64,000 bases of DNA. It comes from Phycisphaerae bacterium (lineage in GTDB: Bacteria > Planctomycetota > Phycisphaerae > Phycisphaerales > UBA1924). A program made the translations under genes and the position numbers. Of the stretch, positions 34,015-41,314 are shown piece by piece. Position 1 is the first letter of the stretch. Each line of letters begins with the position of its first letter. Under the pieces are notes generated by a model. It was not told the DNA's origin and did no database searches. It saw only the letters and a list, made by a program, of their open reading frames with translations. The DNA lies in the NCBI GenBank assembly GCA_030426395.1, contig JAUHYE010000003.1, positions 1-64,000 of the forward strand, given 5' to 3'.

Positions 34015-34830
34015 ATGCCGACTTCGACTTCGACTCGCCGTAGCGGGACCAGGACCACCAGCCGCACCCACGCGGCCCGGACTGCCCCCAAGCGTCGCAC
34101 CCGGACCACCGGGAGCGCCATCGCCACCAAACGCAAGGCCACCAAGCCGAGCACCCGTAAGACCGCCGGCAAGAGCACCGCTCGCAAGACCACCGGCAGC
34201 AAGGCAACCGGTCGCAAGACCACCGCCAAGCGGACCACTGGTCGCAAGACCACGGCTCGCAAGACCGGCACCACGGCCAAGCGCCGCACCGGCACGACCG
34301 CCAAGCGCACCACGGGTGCCAAGACCGCGGCTCGCAAGCCCAGCACCCGCAAGACCACGGCCCGCAGCACCACCGGTCGCAAGACCGCCGCCAAGCGGAC
34401 CACCGGTCGCACCACCACGGCCCGGAAGACGACTGGTCGCAAGACGACCGCTCGCAAGACCGGCACCACCGCTAAGCGCACCACGGCCACGCGGGCGACC
34501 ACCCGCAAGCCCGCCGCGCGCAAGACCACGGCCCGTAGCACCACCGGTCGCAAGACCACGGCCAAGCGGACCACCGCCAAGCGCACCACCGCGCGGAAGG
34601 CCACCGGTCGCACGACCACGGCCAAGCGCACCCCCGCGAAGCGGACCACCGCGAAGCGCAGCACCGCTCGCAAGAGCACGGCTCGCACCGCTACGGCCCG
34701 GACCAACGGTCGCAAGACCGCGGCCCGCAAGCCCAGCACCCGCAAGAGCCCGGCCCGCAGCACGACCTCGACGAGCCGCAGCCTGACGCTGCGTTCGGCT
34801 CGCTCGGGCAGCCGCCGCCGCGCCGCCTGA
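34015..34830 (+). CDS. Histone H1-like Arg/Lys/Thr repeat protein
   Basis: A 271-residue protein built almost wholly of short basic repeats (KTTGRKTTA, KRTTAKRTT, RKPSTRKTTA), with no hydrophobic core. This is the composition of histone H1 tails and bacterial Hc1/AlgP-like proteins; non-specific DNA binding and chromosome compaction are inferred. TTGGAG precedes the ATG and a strong terminator follows, so it is a single-gene unit and probably well expressed. The repetitive DNA makes length variation between strains likely. Confidence 0.75.
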   Translation: MPTSTSTRRSGTRTTSRTHAARTAPKRRTRTTGSAIATKRKATKPSTRKTAGKSTARKTTGSKATGRKTTAKRTTGRKTTARKTGTTAKRRTGTTAKRTTGAKTAARKPSTRKTTARSTTGRKTAAKRTTGRTTTARKTTGRKTTARKTGTTAKRTTATRATTRKPAARKTTARSTTGRKTTAKRTTAKRTTARKATGRTTTAKRTPAKRTTAKRSTARKSTARTATARTNGRKTAARKPSTRKSPARSTTSTSRSLTLRSARSGSRRRAA

Positions 34831-34883
34831 TTCCACTTCACACATCCGGCCTTGCCAGCGATGGCACGGCACTGCTTCGAACG

Positions 34884-34910
34884 CCGGCCCCATGGGGCCG
34901 GTTTTTATTT
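34884..34910 (+). terminator. Intrinsic terminator after H1-like gene
   Basis: Perfect palindrome CCGGCCCCATGGGGCCGG followed by TTTTTATTT. Confidence 0.85.
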
Positions 34911-35042
34911 GGCCTGGGGGATCGCTGGCAAATTTATTTGTAGATACAAGAATATGGATGGTCCGGCTGGGGTTGGTTCTGGAGCAAGCATCACAAACCC
35001 CGATGGGAACACACGAACCATCCCCAACACAAGGAGACCGAA

Positions 35043-35591
35043 ATGCCCCGCCTGAACACCATCGACCCCGCCAACGCCTCGGGCAAGGCCAAGGAGATCT
35101 TCGACGGCCCGTTAAAGGGCAAGCACCTGAACATCTTCAAGGGCATGGCCAACTCGCCAGCCGGCCTCCAGGCCTACCTGGGCATGAGCGGCGCCCTAGC
35201 CGGCGGCTCGCTGTCGGCGGCCGAGCGCGAGATCGTCGCCCTGGTGACGGCCCAGCAGAACGACTGCGACTATTGCCTGGCGGCCCATACGCACATCGGC
35301 AAAGGGGCAGGGCTAAGCGAGGCCCAGACCCTCGAGGCACGCCGCGGCGACATGGGCGACCCGAAGTACGGCGCCCTGGCCACCTTCACCAAGGCCCTGC
35401 TGGACAAGAACGGCCACGCCGACGAGGGCGACCTGAGCGCCTTCAAGGCCGCGGGCTACGACGACGGCGACGTTGTGGAGGTCATCGCCAGCGTGGCGCT
35501 GAACGTGTTCACCAACTACTTCAACCACGTGAACGGGACCGACGTGGACCTGCCCACGCCCCCGGCTCTGGAGACGGCCGGGGCTCGGTAA
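35043..35591 (+). CDS. AhpD-like carboxymuconolactone decarboxylase family protein
   Basis: A 182-residue all-helical protein with the redox motif NDCDYCLAAHTHIG (Cys75, Cys78, His82) of the AhpD core. Members act as alkylhydroperoxidases or similar antioxidant enzymes; the usual preceding helix LSAAEREIVALVTAQQ is present. AAGGAG lies 7 bases upstream of the ATG and a terminator follows. A peroxide defence role is inferred from the family only. Confidence 0.87.
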   Translation: MPRLNTIDPANASGKAKEIFDGPLKGKHLNIFKGMANSPAGLQAYLGMSGALAGGSLSAAEREIVALVTAQQNDCDYCLAAHTHIGKGAGLSEAQTLEARRGDMGDPKYGALATFTKALLDKNGHADEGDLSAFKAAGYDDGDVVEVIASVALNVFTNYFNHVNGTDVDLPTPPALETAGAR

Positions 35592-35605
35592 CCAAGGACA
35601 AGCAA

Positions 35606-35638
35606 GCCCCTCGTGCAAGCGAGGGGCTGTTTGTTTCA
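35606..35638 (+). terminator. Intrinsic terminator after the AhpD-like gene
   Basis: 8-bp stem GCCCCTCG/CGAGGGGC, 6-nt loop, then TGTTTGTTTC. It abuts the stop of the convergent small membrane protein gene. Confidence 0.8.
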
Positions 35639-35875
35639 CTATCCACGGCTCAGGCGGTTTGCTCGATAGAGCGCGAGGGCGCCGAGCGCCAGGGCCGGCA
35701 ATGCCATCAGCGCCACCGCGGCCCAGATCGACCCAGGGTCCGGATCGCGCGCCACCAAGCCACCGGCGGCGACCAGGCCGACACCGGCAACGATGCACAG
35801 GCCGCCCAATCGGGTGGCGCGAATAGCCGGGCTGCACCACAGCCCGGCGGCGTTCTTGCGCTGGTTGTGCGACAC
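35639..35875 (-). CDS. Small two-helix membrane protein
   Basis: A 78-residue protein starting at GTG 35875, preceded by AGAGAGG. Two hydrophobic segments (about 24-40 and 48-68) are linked by a short polar loop. The opening KNAAGLWCSPAIRATR faintly recalls the SdpI family of immunity-type membrane proteins, but the match is too short to trust. Function unknown. Confidence 0.45.
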   Translation of the reverse strand: MSHNQRKNAAGLWCSPAIRATRLGGLCIVAGVGLVAAGGLVARDPDPGSIWAAVALMALPALALGALALYRANRLSRG

Positions 35876-35991
35876 TTGGGCCTCTCTCTGCAATCCGAAA
35901 TCCGCTCGGCAAACGACAACCGGGCGAGGAAAGCTATCGGCAACATCGCATCGTTTCCAACACCCAAGTAGCGCTTTGCGCTCGAGCACGG

Positions 35992-35997
35992 TACACT
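35992..35997 (+). promoter_or_regulatory. Leaderless-type -10 element of the methyltransferase gene
   Basis: TACACT, 5 nt before a GTG at 36003; this spacing is why GTG is preferred over the in-frame ATG at 36030. Confidence 0.4.
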
Positions 35998-36002
35998 GCT
36001 TC

Positions 36003-36962
36003 GTGCCCACTGCGACTCCATCCAAGCCGATGCCCAAGCCCAAGTCGAAGCTGCCCAAGCCCTTGCGCCCGAAGGGCAAGAGTCTGCCCGACTGCCGTGT
36101 CTACGTTGGCGATTGCCGGGAGTTGTTGCCGCAGATCCCCGAATGCGCCAAGGGGCAGGTGGACCTCGTGTTCGCCGACCCGCCGTTCAACTGGGCGCGC
36201 AGCTACGACAAGTGGGACGACTCGATGCCCGACAAGGAGTACTGCGACGTGACGCAGAGCTTCGGGCGGCCGGGCGATGTGACGGCCTTTACGCAGCGTT
36301 GGATCGATCTCTGTATTCAGGCACTCAAGCCCACGGGCAGCCTGTGGATCAACATACCCGACGACTGGGCCGCCGAGATCGTGGTGCACCTTAAGCAGCG
36401 CGGGATGCACATGGTCAACTGGTGCGTGTGGCACTATCGCTTCGGGCAGAACACCACCAGCCGGTTCATCAACAGCAAGGTGCATGTGCTGTACTTCTGC
36501 AAGGATCCCAAGAACCGCACGTGGAACCCCGGGGAAGTTCTCGAGCCCAGCGATCGGGCGACGACGTACTTCGACCCGCGGACGATGGACAAGAAGGACG
36601 GCATGCCCGCAGGCATGCGCCTGCCGATGGACGTGTGGTACGGTCAATACTGGGGCCGCATCCAGGGCAACAACGCCGAGCGCCGCGGCAACCACGACAA
36701 CCAGCTCCCCGAGCTCTACCTCGCCCGCGTGGTGCGTGCGACCAGCAACGAGGGCGACCTGGTGCTCGACCCATTCACCGGCAGCGGCACCACGGCCGTC
36801 GCGTCGACAGCACTCGGGCGGCGCTACGTTGGCTGCGAGTACTCGCCCGACATGGCCAAGAGCGCCATGGAGCGCGTGAACAAGGGACCGGTGCGCGACT
36901 TGCGCGCTCCGGCCCAGGCGACGGCGATCTTCAAGCCCCGGCGGCGGCGCCCCGAGGCGTAG
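36003..36962 (+). CDS. Solitary beta-class DNA methyltransferase
   Basis: A 319-residue amino-methyltransferase with permuted order: catalytic motif IV DPPFNW (Asp59) near the N-terminus and SAM-binding motif I DPFTGSGTT (from about Asp256) near the C-terminus, the arrangement of N6-adenine or N4-cytosine enzymes of the CcrM/RsrI group. A basic Pro/Lys leader precedes. No restriction endonuclease or specificity subunit is adjacent, so it may act in regulation or be a single-protein system. Recognition sequence unknown. Confidence 0.88.
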   Translation: MPTATPSKPMPKPKSKLPKPLRPKGKSLPDCRVYVGDCRELLPQIPECAKGQVDLVFADPPFNWARSYDKWDDSMPDKEYCDVTQSFGRPGDVTAFTQRWIDLCIQALKPTGSLWINIPDDWAAEIVVHLKQRGMHMVNWCVWHYRFGQNTTSRFINSKVHVLYFCKDPKNRTWNPGEVLEPSDRATTYFDPRTMDKKDGMPAGMRLPMDVWYGQYWGRIQGNNAERRGNHDNQLPELYLARVVRATSNEGDLVLDPFTGSGTTAVASTALGRRYVGCEYSPDMAKSAMERVNKGPVRDLRAPAQATAIFKPRRRRPEA

Positions 36963-36965
36963 GGC

Positions 36966-38546
36966 CTACTCGCAGCCGGCGTCGAACTCGTTCTGGAACG
37001 TCAGGAAGTCGAAGATGGTCAGCTCGCCGTCGCCGTCGAAGTCGGCCGCCAGGTCTCCCGCGTCGAACTCGTTCTGAAACGCCAGGAAGTCGAAGATGGT
37101 CAGCTCGCCGTCGCCGTCGATGTCGACCCGGCACGGCGCGGCTTCGAGTACGTCGGCCACGCCGTCGCGACGCACGTTGTACTGGTACGTGCGTACCGGA
37201 GCCAGCGCGGAGTCGTACACGATCGAGTCGGACGCGAGCTGGAAGAGGTAGGTCTGGTTGTTGATCTGGTCGTTGCCGCTCACGCTCAGGTCCAGGAAGC
37301 CGTCGCCGTCGAAGTCGCCGATGGTGGGCGACTGCTGGAACGACGAAGCCGTGCCAACGGGCAGCGGCCAGCCCGAGATGGGCGTGCCGTCGTGGTTGAA
37401 GCCGTAGAGCGGCGTGACGGCCGTGTTATCGTCGACGAGCAGCTCGACCGCGCCGTCGCCGTCCACATCGGCAACCATGATCTGCGCGTGCACAGCGCCC
37501 ACGACGCCGGTCACAGGCCAGCCGGGCAGCGGCACGCCGTCGCGATCCCACACTTGAATGTTGGCGAGTGGCGCGGGCGTCAGCGTCCGATCGCCGATGG
37601 CGATGTCGAGGTTTCCGTCGCCGTCGATGTCGGCGATACTCGGCGGCGTGAAGATCGAGAACTCGGTGGTGGTGGGCCAACCCGGGCGCAGGTTGCCCGC
37701 AAAGTCGAGCACGTACACGCGGCCAGTGAACGGATCGACCTCGTTGGTCGTCGCGAACACGATCTCTCGCGCACCATCGCCGTCCAAGTCGGCCAAGCCG
37801 GCGGAGTTGTAGTTCAGCGTCTGGATGGTGCCGCCATCGGCCGGCGTGTACGGGAAGCCGGCGAGCGTGTTGCCATCGGCATCGAAGGCGTACACGGTGT
37901 AGAACGACGACACGACGATCTCGGGCTGGCCGTCGCCGTTAATGTCGCCCACGGCCGGCGATGCGCCGCTCGAGATGTCGTCGAGCACAACGGGGAAGCC
38001 TGCGCGTTGCGTGCCGTCGCCCTCGAGGGCCGAGAGCTGCGCTACTCCGCCCGAGTTGGCGTTGACCAGGATCTCCAGGTCGCCGTCGCCGTCCAGGTCG
38101 GCGAGCGCCGGGCTCTTGAACGGACCGCCCACCGAAACCGGGAAGCCCGGCACGGTCGAGCCGTCCTTGTTGATTGCAAACACGTTGCCGCGGATGCCGA
38201 AGAAGAACGTCTGCACGACAATCTCGTCTTCGCCGTCGCCGTCGACATCGCCGAAGGCGGGGGCGCCGAAGGTACCGTGGCCGGCGGTCAGCAGACGCGG
38301 GAACCCGGGCACGTTGGTGCCATCGAGGTTGAGCGCGTGCAACTGGTCCTGGACGACGTGCACCATTTCGAGTTCGGGGTCGGCGTCCATGTTGACCATC
38401 ATGCCGCCGTCGACCGACGGGCCGGGGCCGAGGATGAGCGGCCAGCCGTCACGGGTTTCGAAGCCGGGCACCTGCGCGAGGGCCGGGGTGGCCAGGCCGG
38501 CGGCCAAGAGCAGACAGCAACAGCGGTGGGTGTGGTTGAACGACAT
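36966..38546 (-). CDS. Secreted FG-GAP/VCBS beta-propeller protein with dockerin-like tail
   Basis: A 526-residue exported protein; signal peptide ends ALAQ. About 50-440 holds some seven FG-GAP/VCBS-type repeats, each with a calcium-binding DxDGDG motif such as FGDVDGDGEDEIV, ADLDGDGDLEILV and ADIDGDGNLDIAI, predicting an integrin-alpha-like beta-propeller. The C-terminus has two near-identical repeats, DIDGDGELTIFDFLAFQ and DFDGDGELTIFDFLTFQ, with Cys just before the first and AGCE at the end. AAGGAG precedes the ATG. Adhesion or polymer binding outside the cell is inferred. Confidence 0.82.
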   Translation of the reverse strand: MSFNHTHRCCCLLLAAGLATPALAQVPGFETRDGWPLILGPGPSVDGGMMVNMDADPELEMVHVVQDQLHALNLDGTNVPGFPRLLTAGHGTFGAPAFGDVDGDGEDEIVVQTFFFGIRGNVFAINKDGSTVPGFPVSVGGPFKSPALADLDGDGDLEILVNANSGGVAQLSALEGDGTQRAGFPVVLDDISSGASPAVGDINGDGQPEIVVSSFYTVYAFDADGNTLAGFPYTPADGGTIQTLNYNSAGLADLDGDGAREIVFATTNEVDPFTGRVYVLDFAGNLRPGWPTTTEFSIFTPPSIADIDGDGNLDIAIGDRTLTPAPLANIQVWDRDGVPLPGWPVTGVVGAVHAQIMVADVDGDGAVELLVDDNTAVTPLYGFNHDGTPISGWPLPVGTASSFQQSPTIGDFDGDGFLDLSVSGNDQINNQTYLFQLASDSIVYDSALAPVRTYQYNVRRDGVADVLEAAPCRVDIDGDGELTIFDFLAFQNEFDAGDLAADFDGDGELTIFDFLTFQNEFDAGCE

Positions 38547-38687
38547 GGCGGTCTCCTTCTTCCGATCTCGTGCGAAATTGGGTGTGTCGGGAGCGGGAGT
38601 GACTCGTGCTGTGTTCGGTTTTCACACATGGGGCCCGCCCCGACGGTTCACTCTACCTGATCCGCCAAGCCAGCACAAGAGGTTTCT

Positions 38688-38709
38688 CAAATATTTCTAG
38701 AAATATTTG
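38688..38709. promoter_or_regulatory. Perfect 22-bp AT-rich palindrome, candidate operator
   Basis: Arms CAAATATTTCT and AGAAATATTTG join without spacer. It spans -64 to -43 relative to the start codon of the HTH gene, just upstream of where its -35 element would be. Only 4 of 22 bases are G or C, in contrast to the surroundings. Confidence 0.6.
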
Positions 38710-38740
38710 CATGGGTGGTGCCAACTCGTGATTCTGGCTC

Positions 38741-38746
38741 TAAACT
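38741..38746 (+). promoter_or_regulatory. Leaderless-type -10 element of the HTH gene
   Basis: TAAACT, 5 nt before the ATG at 38752. Confidence 0.45.
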
Positions 38747-38751
38747 GAATC

Positions 38752-39993
38752 ATGACCGCCATTGGTCCCATACCAGCCGCCACCAGCACGCTCGACGCGG
38801 AGGTAGTCGATGCGGTCGTGAGCCTGCGGGGTGCTTATGCGGACCTACTGGCTGCAATTCCCAGGGAGGGAGCCGGGGCAATCGGTGTTGAGCGGGCTCT
38901 GGGCATCAGCAAGAAACTGGCTTGGCAGGTGTACCGGGTGGCAACGGCGGAGAACCCGCTGAGCTCGGGGGCCAGGGTGCCGGGCAAGGCCGCGGCCCAA
39001 CAGGTGATCGCGGCGGCCGCGCGGTTAGGTGTTGCGGCGGAGGTCACCGATCGAGTCAAAGTCGCGACGATTCGGTTCCATGCCGTGGTAAGCGAGCACG
39101 CCGACGATCGCAGCAGCTTCGACCTCATGGTCCGCTCGGTCACGGGCGAGGGGCTCGCCGGGCACGACGCCGAACTCAAGCGTACGGCGTACCGCGTCAA
39201 TCGCGAATTGATGGGACGCTGCTGCGATGTCGACCTGTTCACGCTGCTCGTCGCGCTGTCGGAGAAGCCTGGGCACATGGATATGTGCTCGCTCCGCGGC
39301 TTGCACGGCTTGCGTCGGCTGCGGCCCGACGTTCCGCTGATTATTTCACGCCATCGCTTCGATCAGGGCGAAGGCAACGTGCGGCAGCGCGAGCCGGTGT
39401 TCCAGAGCGCGTTCGCCGATGGCCCGACCGCGCTGGTGGCCGAATTTTCGACCAAGCCGCTGCCCCATATCGCGGCGCACACGGGCCAGGATGGCTACAC
39501 GCGTTTCGTCGCGAACGTCGACCGATTGGGCACGAGTTCGGCAGTCAGTTGTTACCTGGCGGACCAGACGCGGGGGCTGCCCATCCGCTCGCCCGATGGC
39601 TCGTGCGCGATCGGCAACATCCACGAGATCGGCACGCCCGCCGAGACGTTGTACCAGGACATGCTGATCGATCGCCGGCTGCTCTCCGAGGACGCGTTTG
39701 GGCCGATCTCGCCCGAGCTTCGTGTGCTCTCGCGTCGGCTCGAATCGACGAATTGGCCGGGCGAAGACACCGGCGTGCTGCTGCCCGTGTCCGAGCGCAT
39801 CGTTCGCGGCGGTCGTGGCTTGCCTGCGCTCAGCGCTCCCGAGCTGCCCGACTATCCGGGCATGGTCGAGAGCGTCACCAAGCAGCTTGGCTGGGACGCG
39901 GGCAACATGGTGCTGTTCCGCGTGCGCATCGAGCACCCGGTACTGCACTCGGTGGTGTGGGTGCGGCTCGACCTGGCCGACAGGCTCGATTAA
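38752..39993 (+). CDS. HTH-containing protein of unknown function
   Basis: A 413-residue cytosolic protein. Residues about 35-65 (GVERALGISKKLAWQVYRV) form a helix-turn-helix typical of regulators that bind specific DNA. The rest, about 100-410, is a globular domain with several Asp/Arg-rich segments (SLRGLHGLRRLRPDVPLIIS, GYTRFVANVDRLGTSS) that I do not recognise. A perfect palindrome lies upstream, so autoregulation is possible. Its stop interlocks with the following convergent gene. It may be a lineage-specific transcription factor with a ligand domain. Confidence 0.6.
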   Translation: MTAIGPIPAATSTLDAEVVDAVVSLRGAYADLLAAIPREGAGAIGVERALGISKKLAWQVYRVATAENPLSSGARVPGKAAAQQVIAAAARLGVAAEVTDRVKVATIRFHAVVSEHADDRSSFDLMVRSVTGEGLAGHDAELKRTAYRVNRELMGRCCDVDLFTLLVALSEKPGHMDMCSLRGLHGLRRLRPDVPLIISRHRFDQGEGNVRQREPVFQSAFADGPTALVAEFSTKPLPHIAAHTGQDGYTRFVANVDRLGTSSAVSCYLADQTRGLPIRSPDGSCAIGNIHEIGTPAETLYQDMLIDRRLLSEDAFGPISPELRVLSRRLESTNWPGEDTGVLLPVSERIVRGGRGLPALSAPELPDYPGMVESVTKQLGWDAGNMVLFRVRIEHPVLHSVVWVRLDLADRLD

Positions 39994-40265
39994 CGAGAAA
40001 CTTGGCTCGCCAGCGCCGCCAGCGCCTTCACGTCTTGCTCTTCCACGATCCGGTCGATCTGCGCGTCGGGCACGCCCTTCTGCTTCAGGGCGGCGCGGGC
40101 GCTGTTCCACAGGCGCTTGATGGGCGCCTGTTTGCCCTCGGCCATCGCGAGGTACAGCTCGGACACGACATCACCCAGACGCGTCTCGACGATCGCGTCC
40201 TTGTTCGCGTAGTAGCGGTTGACGATGCGCTTCTGGTTGGCCGACAGGTCCGGGCGCTTGGCCAT
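39990..40265 (-). CDS. Small helical protein next to rpsU
   Basis: A 91-residue basic, all-helical protein (KRPDLSANQKRIVNRYY..., IVEEQDVKALAALASQ). GGAGAG lies 8 bases before ATG 40265. It follows rpsU by 26 bp on the same strand and is probably co-transcribed, which hints at a translation-related role; no family recognised. Confidence 0.6.
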   Translation of the reverse strand: MAKRPDLSANQKRIVNRYYANKDAIVETRLGDVVSELYLAMAEGKQAPIKRLWNSARAALKQKGVPDAQIDRIVEEQDVKALAALASQVSR

Positions 40266-40291
40266 CGGCGCGGCTCTCCAGTGCGGTGTGC

Positions 40292-40501
40292 TCAGTCCTT
40301 GCCGCGGCGGGGGCCGAACTGCTCGCGGACGCGCTTGTTGACGGCCTTGCGGGCGGCGCGGCGGCGGCGCTCGCTGGGCTTCTCGAAGAACTCGCGACGC
40401 TTGATGTCCTTCGTGAGCCCTTCCTTCTCGCAGAGCTTCTTGAAGCGCTTCATCATCTGTTCGACGGATTCCCCGCCGCGAGACTTGATGCGGATCGCCA
40501 T
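40292..40501 (-). CDS. rpsU: 30S ribosomal protein S21
   Basis: A 69-residue basic protein with the S21 pattern: SVEQMMKRFKKLCEKEGLTK, REFFEKPSERRRRAARKAV. It helps base-pairing of mRNA leaders to the 16S 3' end. The ATG at 40501 follows TGGAGG; an upstream in-frame ATG at 40519 overlaps this ribosome binding site and is not used. Start MAIRIKSRGG. Confidence 0.93.
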   Translation of the reverse strand: MAIRIKSRGGESVEQMMKRFKKLCEKEGLTKDIKRREFFEKPSERRRRAARKAVNKRVREQFGPRRGKD

Positions 40502-40603
40502 AGGAACGTGAACCTCCATCCCAGGTCCGCGGCCCATTCCACCAGGCCGCCAAGATCGGGAACCCGAAGGGTTGGTCCCGGGTCGGGGCAAGTCAAGCCG
40601 GCG

Positions 40604-40609
40604 TAGCCT
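40604..40609 (+). promoter_or_regulatory. Leaderless-type -10 element of the kynB-like gene
   Basis: TAGCCT, 5 nt before the ATG at 40615. Confidence 0.4.
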
Positions 40610-40614
40610 GAGCC

Positions 40615-41262
40615 ATGCTGGTCGACATCTCTCCGCCGCTCTCACCCGCAACGGCCGTGTTCCCTGGCGATACGCCTTTGTCCCGGAACGTCCTCATGGA
40701 CACCGCCCGGGGCGACCACCTGACGCTCAGTACCCTTACAAATACCGTGCATATTGGGTCGCACGCCGACGCCGAGAGCCATTACAAGCCCGGTGGGCGG
40801 CCCATCGATCAGCACCCGATCGAGTTGTATGTGGGCCCCTGCGTGGTCGCGCCGGTGCGGGCCGAGCGGGGCAAGCGGTTCGGCATCGACGCCATTGACG
40901 AGAAGTGGCTCGACGCCGTGGAGGGCCTGACCACCCACGGCCAGCCCGGTAGGCTGCTGCTGGCGACGGGCACCGGGGGAAGCCCCGAGGTGTTCCCCAG
41001 TGACCTGGCCGCCCCGGAGCCGGCGTGCATCGAGGCTTTGGTTGGCCGGGGCGTGCGGCTGCTTGGAGTGGATACCCCCAGCGTGGACCTGGCCGACGCC
41101 AAGGACCTGATCGGCCACGCGGCGTGTGCCCGGGGTGGGGTGTCGATCATCGAGGGGCTGGTGCTCGATGGCGTGGAGCCGGGCATCTGGGAGCTGATCG
41201 CGCTGCCGCTGAAGCTGGTGGGGTTCGATGCGAGCCCCGTGCGTGCGGTGTTGCGGCGATAA
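40615..41262 (+). CDS. kynB: Cyclase-family hydrolase, kynurenine formamidase-like
   Basis: A 215-residue metal hydrolase with the cyclase-family motif HIGSHADAESHY (His46, His50, Asp52, His56). The opening VDISPPLSPATAVFPGDTPL and the later VDTPSVDL and GIWELIALPLKLVG follow KynB, which hydrolyses N-formylkynurenine in tryptophan breakdown. No other kynurenine genes are near, so a related amide or lactone substrate is possible. Confidence 0.78.
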   Translation: MLVDISPPLSPATAVFPGDTPLSRNVLMDTARGDHLTLSTLTNTVHIGSHADAESHYKPGGRPIDQHPIELYVGPCVVAPVRAERGKRFGIDAIDEKWLDAVEGLTTHGQPGRLLLATGTGGSPEVFPSDLAAPEPACIEALVGRGVRLLGVDTPSVDLADAKDLIGHAACARGGVSIIEGLVLDGVEPGIWELIALPLKLVGFDASPVRAVLRR

Positions 41263-41314
41263 TCACCGATACCACAACCCGACTCTGGTTTGCCAAGAGA
41301 AGAAGGAGCGAGGC

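Noticed and set aside
33921..34841. Long Leu/Val/Arg-rich frames opposite the H1-like gene
   Set aside because: They mirror the repeated basic codons of the real gene; no start signal and no domain.
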